44,501 nt of DNA from Candidatus Cloacimonadota bacterium (GTDB lineage: Bacteria > Cloacimonadota > Cloacimonadia > Cloacimonadales > TCS61): positions 1-44,501 of the forward strand of contig JAUXIJ010000019.1 in NCBI GenBank assembly GCA_030621085.1. Direction: 5' to 3'. Both the position numbers and the translations under genes were made by a program. The notes under the pieces were generated by a model, which was given only the letters and a program-made list of their open reading frames with translations, had not been told where the DNA came from and did not search any database. Below are positions 8,814 through 17,056 of this stretch, one piece after another (positions within the stretch are counted from its first letter, which is position 1; the number at the start of each line of letters is the position of its first letter).

Positions 8814-10061
8814 ATGAATAAAAGAAGAGTTGTAATTACAGGTCTTGGCACATTGAACGCCATTGGGCACGGCGTTAATGAAACCTGGGAAAATCTGCTG
8901 GCAGGAAAATCGGGAATAGATATTATAAAGAACTTTGAAGCTACAGACGAATTTTCCAGTCAGATAGCAGGAGAAGTTAAGAATCTTGATATGACACAAT
9001 ATTTTGATCACAAACGACTTAAAAAACTAGATAAATATTCGAAATTTGCGCTTATTGCTGCTAAACAGACAATGGAAGATTCAGGTTTGATTAATGCTGA
9101 ATTCGATCACGATCGTGCGGGAGTTATAATCGCCACAGGAATTGGCGGAATGGAAACTTTTCAAACTGAAGCAAGTAAAATGACACTCAAAGGACCAAAA
9201 AGGATCAGTCCTTTTTTCATTCCAAAAATGATTGCTAATATCGCATCCGCTGAAGTTGCTATAGAATTTAATTTCAGAGGTTTGAATTTCAATATATCTT
9301 CAGCTTGTGCTTCTGCAAATCACGCAATGGGTACTGCCTACCGAGCAATTCAATATGGAGATGCCAACGTTATGCTCACCGGTGGTTCGGAAGCTTCTGT
9401 AACATCACTTTCTGTGGCTGGTTTTTGCGCGATGAAAGCTCTAAGCACCAGAAATGATGAACCGCAGAAAGCCTGTCGTCCATTCGATAAGGAAAGAGAT
9501 GGATTCATTATGGCCGAAGGGGCCGGCGTTCTTGTTTTTGAAGAAATGGAACATGCAGTGAAACGTGGTGCAAAAATCTATGCTGAAGTTACCGGATATG
9601 GCGCAACTTGTGATGCTTTCCATATTACTGCTCCAGCAGAAAACGGAGAAGGTGGTGCACGTGCCATGAAAATGGCTATCGAAGATGCAGGTATTAATCC
9701 CGATGAAATTGATTATATTAATGCACACGGTACTTCCACTCCCCTGAATGATCCGAACGAAACAGCAGCAATTAAAACAGTTTTCGGGGATTATGCCTAT
9801 AAATTAAAGATTAGTTCCACTAAATCGATGGTGGGGCACACTTTGGGAGCTGCTGCTGCAATCGAGGTATTAGCTTGTTGTAAAAGCATCGAAACCGGTA
9901 AGATCCATCCAACCACGAATCAAGAACACCCAGATCCGCAATGTGACCTTGATTATGTTCCGAATAAAGCCATTGAACATGAAGTTAATTATGCCTTGAG
10001 CAATTCTCTTGGTTTCGGTGGACATAACGGTGTATTAATTATCAAGAAATTTGTAAATTAG
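8814..10061 (+). CDS. fabF: 3-oxoacyl-ACP synthase II (FabF)
   Basis: 415 residues. It elongates acyl-ACP with malonyl-ACP. The Cys-His-His set with its lysine is present: C165 in SSACASANHA, H305 in NAHGTSTPLND, K337 and H342 in STKSMVGHTLGA. The GFGGHNG glycine loop lies at the C-terminus. GAGAGG precedes ATG 8814. It is the last fatty-acid gene; a strong terminator follows at 10066-10095. Confidence 0.97.
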   Translation: MNKRRVVITGLGTLNAIGHGVNETWENLLAGKSGIDIIKNFEATDEFSSQIAGEVKNLDMTQYFDHKRLKKLDKYSKFALIAAKQTMEDSGLINAEFDHDRAGVIIATGIGGMETFQTEASKMTLKGPKRISPFFIPKMIANIASAEVAIEFNFRGLNFNISSACASANHAMGTAYRAIQYGDANVMLTGGSEASVTSLSVAGFCAMKALSTRNDEPQKACRPFDKERDGFIMAEGAGVLVFEEMEHAVKRGAKIYAEVTGYGATCDAFHITAPAENGEGGARAMKMAIEDAGINPDEIDYINAHGTSTPLNDPNETAAIKTVFGDYAYKLKISSTKSMVGHTLGAAAAIEVLACCKSIETGKIHPTTNQEHPDPQCDLDYVPNKAIEHEVNYALSNSLGFGGHNGVLIIKKFVN

Positions 10062-10065
10062 ATTA

Positions 10066-10095
10066 AGCGGGGCAAACCAGCCCCGTCTTTTTTTT
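10066..10095 (+). terminator. Intrinsic terminator after fabF
   Basis: A GC-rich stem (GCGGGGC at 10067-10073 with GCCCCGT at 10080-10086, one G-U pair) and 6-nt loop are followed by eight T (10088-10095). It closes the fab operon. Its T-tract ends 3 nt before the rnc start. Confidence 0.85.
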
Positions 10096-10098
10096 GTT

Positions 10099-10830
10099 TT
10101 GAAAAAAATAATACATAATTTAATAAATCAGTTTTCTGTTAAAAAAGATAAGAACCCAAAACTTAAAATCCTACAGGAAAAGATAGGTTATTATTTTCAA
10201 AATCTTCTATTGTTAACAGCCGCTCTTTCTCATACATCATTACCCTCCAGCAATAAAGAACATTCCTCTTTTGAGAGAATGGAATTCCTGGGAGACGCTA
10301 TTTTGGGATTAATAATCTCGGAAGAACTCTTCTTGAAATATCCCAAATACAGCGAAGGTGAACTCTCCAAACTCAAATCCAAGATCGTTTCAAAAAAACT
10401 ATTAGCTTTAAAAGCCAAACAAATCGATTTACACGAATTCATTCTAGTAAGTTCGGAAGCTGTCAAAAGTGGTGGATTCGACTCTATCCTGGCAGATAGC
10501 ATGGAAGCAATTATCAGTGCTATCTACCTGGACAGCAACCTGGAAGAAGTGCGAAAATTCATAAAGACATTTGTTCTGAAAGATATGGATAGATACGTTA
10601 AAAGCGATGAACTTATAGATTACAAAAGCAAACTCCAGGAATACACTCAGGCAGAATTTCATAACATACCGGATTACAGGATTATCAGCGAAACTGGTCC
10701 TGAACACGAAAAAATATTCACTATCGAAGTGTTAATAAACAACAAAATCTACGGATGCGGAAAAGGTGGCAGCAAAAAAGAAGCACAACAAAGTGCCGCC
10801 AGAGAAGCTTGTAATCAACAAAATTTATGA
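10099..10830 (+). CDS. rnc: Ribonuclease III
   Basis: 243 residues. It cleaves double-stranded RNA in rRNA and mRNA processing. The catalytic signature FERMEFLGDAILG supplies E62 and D66, and DSMEAIISAIYLD supplies D133 and E136. Residues about 174-240 form a double-stranded RNA-binding domain. The only standard start that keeps the conserved N-terminal helix is TTG 10099. It lies directly against the T-tract of the fabF terminator and has no visible ribosome binding site. No in-frame ATG or GTG occurs before the catalytic region. Expression is therefore probably low, by read-through or an unusual start. Confidence 0.93.
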   Translation: MKKIIHNLINQFSVKKDKNPKLKILQEKIGYYFQNLLLLTAALSHTSLPSSNKEHSSFERMEFLGDAILGLIISEELFLKYPKYSEGELSKLKSKIVSKKLLALKAKQIDLHEFILVSSEAVKSGGFDSILADSMEAIISAIYLDSNLEEVRKFIKTFVLKDMDRYVKSDELIDYKSKLQEYTQAEFHNIPDYRIISETGPEHEKIFTIEVLINNKIYGCGKGGSKKEAQQSAAREACNQQNL

Positions 10831-10854
10831 TCAGAACTTTCAGGTTAAATCCCT

Positions 10855-11838
10855 ATGAAGATCTTCCCTGTTTTTATTCCTCATTTGGGATGTTCTTATC
10901 AGTGTATTTATTGTAATCAGCACTCCATTACCCGCAGCAAGCTTCCCGATACAGAAAAAATAGAACCAGAGATTGCAGCTTTTTGTAGAAAAAATCAAAC
11001 TGAAGAAAAAGAGATTGCTTTTTTTGGAGGAACATTTACAAGTCTTACAAAACCATCTCAACAAAAATATTTTGATATTGCCAATAAATTCAGGAAACAT
11101 ATTTCCGGCATTAGAATTTCCACCAGACCCGATTCGATAGACCAGGAGGTGCTGACTTTTTGTAAGGAGAACAATGTTCGAACAATTGAACTTGGTATAC
11201 AAAGTTTCGATGATGAAGTCCTAAAAAAAACATTAAGAGGATATAACTCTGAAACTGCAATAAATGCCTGCAAATTGGTAGAAGAGAATAAGTTTCAATT
11301 AGGAATTCAATTAATGCCCGGTCTTCCTGGATTTTGCCGGCAATCACTGGAAAACTCGATTCATCTTACAAAAAAAATCTCCCCCCTCTTTGTAAGGATT
11401 TATCCCACAATAATTCTTAAAAAAACAAAGTTGGAAAAATGGTTTCTGTCGGGAAAATACATTCCACTCAAGTTGAATAAAGCCGTTGAAATAGTATCAG
11501 GTATGGTTCGAGAGTTTGAACAAAAGGGAATTCGGGTGATCAAGATCGGTCTTCATTCCGATATTAAGGAAGAAGATATCGTAGCCGGACCTTACCACCG
11601 ATCATTTGGCGAACTGGTTCGTGCTGAGATCTTAAAAAAGAATATTTTAGAGAACTATAAACCTCAAACACTTATAATTTCAAAAATGGATATTTCACTG
11701 TTCAAAGGCTTCAAATCAAACATGCTTAAAGCTCTAAAGAACGAATTGAAACTGGATATACTTCCTGTAATAGTCGATAATAAAATGGAAAAATCCAGAT
11801 TTTTATTCACAGAACTTCCACCGCTGGAGTATTGGTAA
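10855..11838 (+). CDS. Radical SAM protein (Elp3/MiaB/NifB-like superfamily)
   Basis: 327 residues. C13-x3-C17-x2-C20 in LGCSYQCIYCNQ binds a 4Fe-4S cluster that splits S-adenosylmethionine. Next come FFGGTFTSL (SAM-binding GGE-like), STRPDSID, ELGIQSFDDEVLKK and GLPG, the usual order of Elp3-type radical SAM cores. There is no acetyltransferase domain, so it is not Elp3 itself. A similar gene next to rnc is common in Firmicutes, which supports a conserved but uncharacterised role. It starts 25 nt after rnc without a strong ribosome binding site, and the stop is 3 nt before the next start. Confidence 0.85.
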   Translation: MKIFPVFIPHLGCSYQCIYCNQHSITRSKLPDTEKIEPEIAAFCRKNQTEEKEIAFFGGTFTSLTKPSQQKYFDIANKFRKHISGIRISTRPDSIDQEVLTFCKENNVRTIELGIQSFDDEVLKKTLRGYNSETAINACKLVEENKFQLGIQLMPGLPGFCRQSLENSIHLTKKISPLFVRIYPTIILKKTKLEKWFLSGKYIPLKLNKAVEIVSGMVREFEQKGIRVIKIGLHSDIKEEDIVAGPYHRSFGELVRAEILKKNILENYKPQTLIISKMDISLFKGFKSNMLKALKNELKLDILPVIVDNKMEKSRFLFTELPPLEYW

Positions 11839-11841
11839 ACG

Positions 11842-13836
11842 ATGATATTTTTATTGATAGTTTTAGCGGTAATTTTGGGTTCTTATTTTTATAAAAATAC
11901 TGTCCCACAGCTTTACGGTTGGAGAAAAAAACTATTGATCGTACTCAGATGTGCTGCACTTATTGTTATTTTGATCCTGCTTTTAAATCCTGTTCTTTTT
12001 TTTGTAAAACATACTATTAACCGACCTAAAGTAATAATGCTGAATGATATTTCCGACAGCATGAACCAGGAAAGCGGGAATATCAATAAAACAGATGCCA
12101 TACAGACTTTTCGGGAAACTATGGAAACCGAGATCCGTTCCAGAAAATACGATGTCGCTAATTATGATTTTGCCGGAGAACTTGGAAAAAGCACTGCTTC
12201 TACAAGATTGACGCCTGCTTTGCAGGAAATATCCCTGAAGCAGAACATGGAAGATGTACAGGCAATTTTTCTTTTTTCCGATGGCTGGCTCAAAGATGAA
12301 AGCCTGGATACCATTATCGAACTTAATATTCCAATTTATACTGTTATCCCAGATTTTAAGATTAATAATTTTGACCTTGAAATAACCAGCTTACGTTATA
12401 ATAAAACAGCTTACAGGAATGAGTTGACACCCATTGAAGTAAACCTCTCATCCACCGATTTCAATGGAAGTGCTCGAGTAGAAATATTTATTGATAACAA
12501 ACAAATTAAAGCAAAGAAAATTGAATTCCGCTATACCAATTTTCTGCAGGAGTTCTTTGAAATTTCTTTCAATGAAACCGGTATGAGACCTTTTAAGGTA
12601 GTTGTAAGTTCGGATTCTACAAATGAGAAAAATCCTGCGAACAACAAATATACAGGAGCAATTCAGGTTTTGAGGGAACGTTCACGCATCACGATTATTT
12701 CAGATAAATCGGGTTGGGATGTAAAATTTATAATTGATGCAATTCAGCAAAATCCACGCTGGCAGCATTCTTTTCTTCTTAAAGAAGATACTTTAAAAAA
12801 GCAAAGACAGAAAATATCTTTGAAAGATGAGATACAGGAAACCATAATGCTTATCCTATTAAACAACAATTCTTTACAATTTACTCCGAGTGAGGTAAAA
12901 ATCATAAAGAATTTTGTAAAACAAGGTGGAGGAATATTCCTGATGGGTAAGCCACTGGAAGAAATTTCGGAGATCTTACCGGCAGTAGATTATGGTTTCA
13001 GAACAACTTTTGAATCGACTTTTTCTTTTACTGATGAGAGTAAGAAATATGAAACATTTAATCTGGAGAAAATCCAAAGTAACATCCCACCGATAAATTA
13101 TTATTTTGTGAAACCGAAACTACAGTCAAAGATACTAGCAAAGATAGAAAATGAAGAACGCAGTCCTGCCATACTTTTTATGAATTATGAAAAGGGAAAA
13201 GTACTCCAATTAGCTTTCTTGAACCTTTGGAAATGGCAATTGTGGGAAAAGGATAATAAATATAATCAATTTATTACTAACATAATCTCCTGGCTTAGCA
13301 GGGAAAGTTCCGAACGTTTTTTTGCTCGAACAAATAAAACATCTTATTTTAGTGGAGAGAAAATTGCAGTCAACTTAACAGCATACGATGAGACGCTATC
13401 CCCTATTTATGATCTGAATGCAAAGATCACAGTATTCGATGAAAACCGTAATAATGTCTTTGAGGAGTTCCTGTTGGCAAAAGATGATGTATATCAATGT
13501 GAAGTTGGGTTTCTTCCATCCGGGAACTATTCATTTCAAGTTCGAGATAAGCGAACCGGACTGGAAACGACAGGAGAATTCATTGTAACTGCCGATGATC
13601 CCGAAAGCAGGGACAGAGGATTTAACGCATCGCTTCTTGCTTTTATTTCGGATCAAACAAACGGGAAGCTTTTTTATCCCGAAGACATAACCGAATTCGA
13701 ATTTCCTGAAGCGCAACTTAAACCGTTTAATACAAGTATTGAAATACCAATTTATAAAAAATGGTATCTTATTGCTTTATTTCTGCTTGTGTTCTGTCTT
13801 GAATTGTTCTTCCGTAAAAGGTGGGGATTACTTTAG
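11842..13836 (+). CDS. Membrane-anchored vWA-like protein
   Basis: 664 residues. Two N-terminal membrane segments (about 1-16 and 31-53) precede a von Willebrand A-like domain with a preserved DxSxS metal site (D69-S71-S73 in LNDISDS) and a later FLFSDGW strand (about 142-148). A beta-sandwich stretch follows, then a segment resembling the class I glutamine-amidotransferase fold (GGGIFLMGKPLEEI) without an evident catalytic triad. A C-terminal membrane helix ends in RKRWGLL. This layout matches BatA-like / amidotransferase-fold membrane proteins that are common in FCB bacteria and have no agreed function. It lies 3 nt after the radical SAM gene, at the end of the operon. Confidence 0.65.
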   Translation: MIFLLIVLAVILGSYFYKNTVPQLYGWRKKLLIVLRCAALIVILILLLNPVLFFVKHTINRPKVIMLNDISDSMNQESGNINKTDAIQTFRETMETEIRSRKYDVANYDFAGELGKSTASTRLTPALQEISLKQNMEDVQAIFLFSDGWLKDESLDTIIELNIPIYTVIPDFKINNFDLEITSLRYNKTAYRNELTPIEVNLSSTDFNGSARVEIFIDNKQIKAKKIEFRYTNFLQEFFEISFNETGMRPFKVVVSSDSTNEKNPANNKYTGAIQVLRERSRITIISDKSGWDVKFIIDAIQQNPRWQHSFLLKEDTLKKQRQKISLKDEIQETIMLILLNNNSLQFTPSEVKIIKNFVKQGGGIFLMGKPLEEISEILPAVDYGFRTTFESTFSFTDESKKYETFNLEKIQSNIPPINYYFVKPKLQSKILAKIENEERSPAILFMNYEKGKVLQLAFLNLWKWQLWEKDNKYNQFITNIISWLSRESSERFFARTNKTSYFSGEKIAVNLTAYDETLSPIYDLNAKITVFDENRNNVFEEFLLAKDDVYQCEVGFLPSGNYSFQVRDKRTGLETTGEFIVTADDPESRDRGFNASLLAFISDQTNGKLFYPEDITEFEFPEAQLKPFNTSIEIPIYKKWYLIALFLLVFCLELFFRKRWGLL

Positions 13837-13854
13837 CACAACTACTTATTAATA

Positions 13855-13888
13855 CAAAAAAGACCTGCAAAACTGCAGGTCTTTTTTT
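13855..13888. terminator. Bidirectional terminator between convergent genes
   Basis: A perfect 8-bp stem (GACCTGCA at 13862-13869, TGCAGGTC at 13874-13881) has an AAAC loop, with A-tract on the left and seven T on the right. It serves the plus-strand vWA gene and the minus-strand outer-membrane gene. Confidence 0.9.
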
Positions 13889-13904
13889 ACATTTCCTATG
13901 TTTC

Positions 13905-15131
13905 TTAAAACTTAAATCTTATCATCGAATTAATACCAATACCTTTTCCATACCGGAAGAATCCATGATAGAATGTTCCGCCCAGCATCCACTCAAATCC
14001 GTTGAAGATCAAACCGGTTTTGAATTCATAGAAGATATTTTCATCATAGCCCATAACAGCCTGCATCGGAACGCAAGCTAATTGATAATCAACACCAAAA
14101 GAAAATCCATTTTTGTAGGAATATTGCTCGTTGATGTATTTAGCCATCACATTAAGCTTTTGAAAGAATGTGTATTCCATACCCACGCTAACGGATGGCT
14201 TGATCTTTACATATCTGTTTTTCACACGAGTGGAGTCATCTTCAAGAATTGTTTCATAGAAGGCTTTATAACCTTCTTCAAAATAAAGTAAATCATTACG
14301 GTATATTCTTTCATACCAGCCACCACCCAGGTTTTTATAGTTCAATTGCATGAACAGGTCATCTATACTGGCATGCCAATATCCCTCAAAGATCCTGGCT
14401 TTCATTCCAAATCCCAGAGAAGGAGTAAGCCTGCCCACAGAGTGTTCATCTGTATATTTAAAATGTGCATTATAATAATAATAAAGCTTCTCTGGCATTG
14501 ATCCGAAGTTCTGGATACTCTCATCTATAGAAGCATATAACATGGAATAATTAAAGTTAATGTTCGCACCAAAATAAAGAGTCATATCGCGTAGATATTC
14601 CCCGAATGCACTGGTGGAATCTGCCGGGAAAAGACCGGGGATCATGCCCAAATTTAATCCGTGAGGATAAGCATAGTTGAAAGTTGCTTTCCAGAATGAG
14701 AAGGCTTCACTTCCTTCTCCTGTATGGCTGGAATATGGAATATTTGTGTCATTGCCGTACACTACAAGTTTAGTATAAGTATTATCTAATATTTCCACAT
14801 TTGCGAAAGCCATCGATTTTAAAGCAAAATTCCAATTTTTATGCCCGAAATCCAGCAGTGTAGCTTTATAATTGAAATTAACATCAAAATCGTCTTTGGA
14901 TAGGGTTGCCTTTTCAGCATCTGTAAGTCTGTGCCCTTCCTGGAACATATTTATATCGTCCAACTGAAGTAAGGTATTATCAATATTCAACTCGTATGTA
15001 AGACCGGGAAAATCTATATGCGAATAACTCCTGTCTGCAATGTTGCAAGGGTTTTCCGGGAAGAAATCAAAACTTCCGAACAGAAGATAGCTGGTTGCTA
15101 ATAATGCGATAACTAATAATGTCTTTTTCAT
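13905..15131 (-). CDS. Predicted outer-membrane beta-barrel protein
   Basis: 408 residues. It starts with a Sec signal (MKKTLLVIALLATSYLLFG). Alternating hydrophobic/polar strands rich in Tyr, Phe and Gly follow, and the last strand ends in a terminal Phe (SMIRFKF), the classical outer-membrane insertion signal. No enzymatic motif is seen. It resembles the DUF5723-type barrel proteins of FCB bacteria, though that family label is tentative. AGGAGG precedes the start. It is the second gene after a lipoprotein with a 9-nt gap, so the two may form an envelope complex. Confidence 0.65.
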   Translation of the reverse strand: MKKTLLVIALLATSYLLFGSFDFFPENPCNIADRSYSHIDFPGLTYELNIDNTLLQLDDINMFQEGHRLTDAEKATLSKDDFDVNFNYKATLLDFGHKNWNFALKSMAFANVEILDNTYTKLVVYGNDTNIPYSSHTGEGSEAFSFWKATFNYAYPHGLNLGMIPGLFPADSTSAFGEYLRDMTLYFGANINFNYSMLYASIDESIQNFGSMPEKLYYYYNAHFKYTDEHSVGRLTPSLGFGMKARIFEGYWHASIDDLFMQLNYKNLGGGWYERIYRNDLLYFEEGYKAFYETILEDDSTRVKNRYVKIKPSVSVGMEYTFFQKLNVMAKYINEQYSYKNGFSFGVDYQLACVPMQAVMGYDENIFYEFKTGLIFNGFEWMLGGTFYHGFFRYGKGIGINSMIRFKF

Positions 15132-15140
15132 GATGTCCTC

Positions 15141-16766
15141 CTATTCCTCGAAGCTATCGATCAGATCGCTATTAATTTCTATCTCTAACACAATATCCCC
15201 CTGCACTCGTACACCTCCTGCCCATGGTTGTGTACCACCACTTATTACCTGTATTCTGGGAACCACATAAATAGAATCTCCCACAAAGTAATCCAGTTCT
15301 TCTTGTGTGATATTTAGCTCAACTTCATTAAAAGTAGTATCTGATGTTATCTCCAAAAGCGGTACGCGGAACATTTCCACATCCACTAAAACAGAATCTT
15401 CAAAATTGAAAACCTGCTCCAGCACATTGGTACTGTCATCAGAGAACAGAATATCAAAGCCAAGTTCCATACCGCTCACATTCCAATATTTAAAGATCAT
15501 TTTACCGCTTTGATAAGAATCCTGCATTTCAGGTTTGAAATCGGAAACATCTTCGACTTCGATATTGATCTCACCTTCATCCAGCGGGATGATCCAGATA
15601 CCGGCATCTTCGTAAGTAAATATCTGCATATCAGCAACTACTTCAAAATTAACAACTACAGAATCTTCATAACACAGGTATGGTATCATCGTTCCTACAC
15701 CAATGTAAGGAGTAAGAGAATAATTAAATCCATCCGGTAATATCTGTATCATTTCATTGATATTGTAATGTTCATTTGAAAATATTATTTGACTTGTTCC
15801 GATACCCACTTGGATCTCGATAGGTTGTCCCTCATCGTGTTCAAGGTAGATCTCGGTAGTATCTCTTATAGCAACAAGTTCAAAGCTGGCTACAGCAGGT
15901 ACAACAGAAGTAACTTCAAATATAATAGCACCATAACCACTTAATTCGAAGCTGTCTTGATGTACAATCTCGGGCTGAATTAGATCAACTTCACGGTAAC
16001 CGGAAATCGGGTCGATCTCTTGAGAGGGAATTTGACCATTTATAACGTAGTCTGCTTGAATATCAACTATCTGTATATCAAGCTGAACCGAGGCAGTTGT
16101 ATCAATAACAGCAGTGCTGTCACTTGTAATATCTCCTTCTCCTGAAAGCTGTATTTGAATATCATTAGGAAAGATCTCATCATCAAGAGGGATAGGTTGT
16201 GTTCCGCTACCACCCAAAGGTGCAATATTTGCAAATTCTACTTCTTCTACCAAAGGTTCTCCATTACTATCAAGAACATCGATAATAAGTGGATTCCCAT
16301 CAAGCGAATCTCCCAGCCAGAAAACTGTATTATTTGTGATAGTTAGAAGTAATGAACCGCTAAGCAATTTTATCTCTTCGTATTCATCGAAAGGCTCAAA
16401 ATCTCTAGTTATCGTGATAGGAATAGTAATGTCGGGATAATTGGGAAGTACGTTTACAGGTAAGCCATTGAACTGAGATAATTCCGGTGCAATATCAGTA
16501 AGAAGGAACTCAGAGGTTTTAATATCGGTATCACTAATCTCTATATCACCAAGTATCTGCGATTCAGTGACAAGTTCATAGAATTGAAGCGTATCTCCGG
16601 AAGCTCGTAATGAGGTCATCTCCTCGGCGATTGCTTCAGCATCATAAATATCATTCAGCAAAACCAGACGGATAGGAATAGTCCAGGTTGGTATGCCGAA
16701 TTCATCGGGGATAGAACATCCGATCAAAAACAAAATAAACAATATTGGTAACACTTTCTTAAACAT
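15141..16766 (-). CDS. Large lipoprotein of unknown function
   Basis: 541 residues with a lipoprotein signal (MFKKVLPILFILFLIGC, C17). The mature part is acidic and almost entirely beta-strand-like, with repeated stretches of the type DTTxxVELNI and IEVEDVSD, which suggests several stacked beta-sandwich domains. No recognised catalytic motif. AGGAGG precedes ATG 16766. It is co-transcribed with the outer-membrane barrel gene downstream; a periplasmic or surface structural role is inferred from that pairing only. Confidence 0.6.
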   Translation of the reverse strand: MFKKVLPILFILFLIGCSIPDEFGIPTWTIPIRLVLLNDIYDAEAIAEEMTSLRASGDTLQFYELVTESQILGDIEISDTDIKTSEFLLTDIAPELSQFNGLPVNVLPNYPDITIPITITRDFEPFDEYEEIKLLSGSLLLTITNNTVFWLGDSLDGNPLIIDVLDSNGEPLVEEVEFANIAPLGGSGTQPIPLDDEIFPNDIQIQLSGEGDITSDSTAVIDTTASVQLDIQIVDIQADYVINGQIPSQEIDPISGYREVDLIQPEIVHQDSFELSGYGAIIFEVTSVVPAVASFELVAIRDTTEIYLEHDEGQPIEIQVGIGTSQIIFSNEHYNINEMIQILPDGFNYSLTPYIGVGTMIPYLCYEDSVVVNFEVVADMQIFTYEDAGIWIIPLDEGEINIEVEDVSDFKPEMQDSYQSGKMIFKYWNVSGMELGFDILFSDDSTNVLEQVFNFEDSVLVDVEMFRVPLLEITSDTTFNEVELNITQEELDYFVGDSIYVVPRIQVISGGTQPWAGGVRVQGDIVLEIEINSDLIDSFEE

Positions 16767-16969
16767 CCATGCCTCCTAAAATTCAATTTCTTTAAATTTT
16801 CTTTTCCTTATTATTTCTCATATCCTAAAATTGTGTTGTAATTAAGCAATCTGGAATTTTTTGTCAATTTTTTTAATATAAAGATTAATATCAAATTGAT
16901 AATAATTAAATATATTTTGACATTAATCTTTCAAGAAAAAGAATTTGCAAAGATAAATAATAAAAATTT

Positions 16970-17045
16970 GTCCGGCTTTTCTGAACCACTCACGAGTGGT
17001 CAGATACGCCGTGACAGTCCGGCTTTGTTGAACTACGCCGTGACA
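16970..17045. repeat. Two-unit GC-rich repeat with internal palindrome
   Basis: Unit 1 (16970-17016) and unit 2 (17017-17045) both begin GTCCGGCTTT and end TACGCCGTGACA. Unit 1 carries an extra hairpin (ACCACTC at 16985-16991, GAGTGGT at 16994-17000). It is embedded in AT-rich intergenic DNA and abuts the ribosome binding site of the next gene. Confidence 0.7.
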
Positions 17046-17056
17046 AGGAGGAAAAA

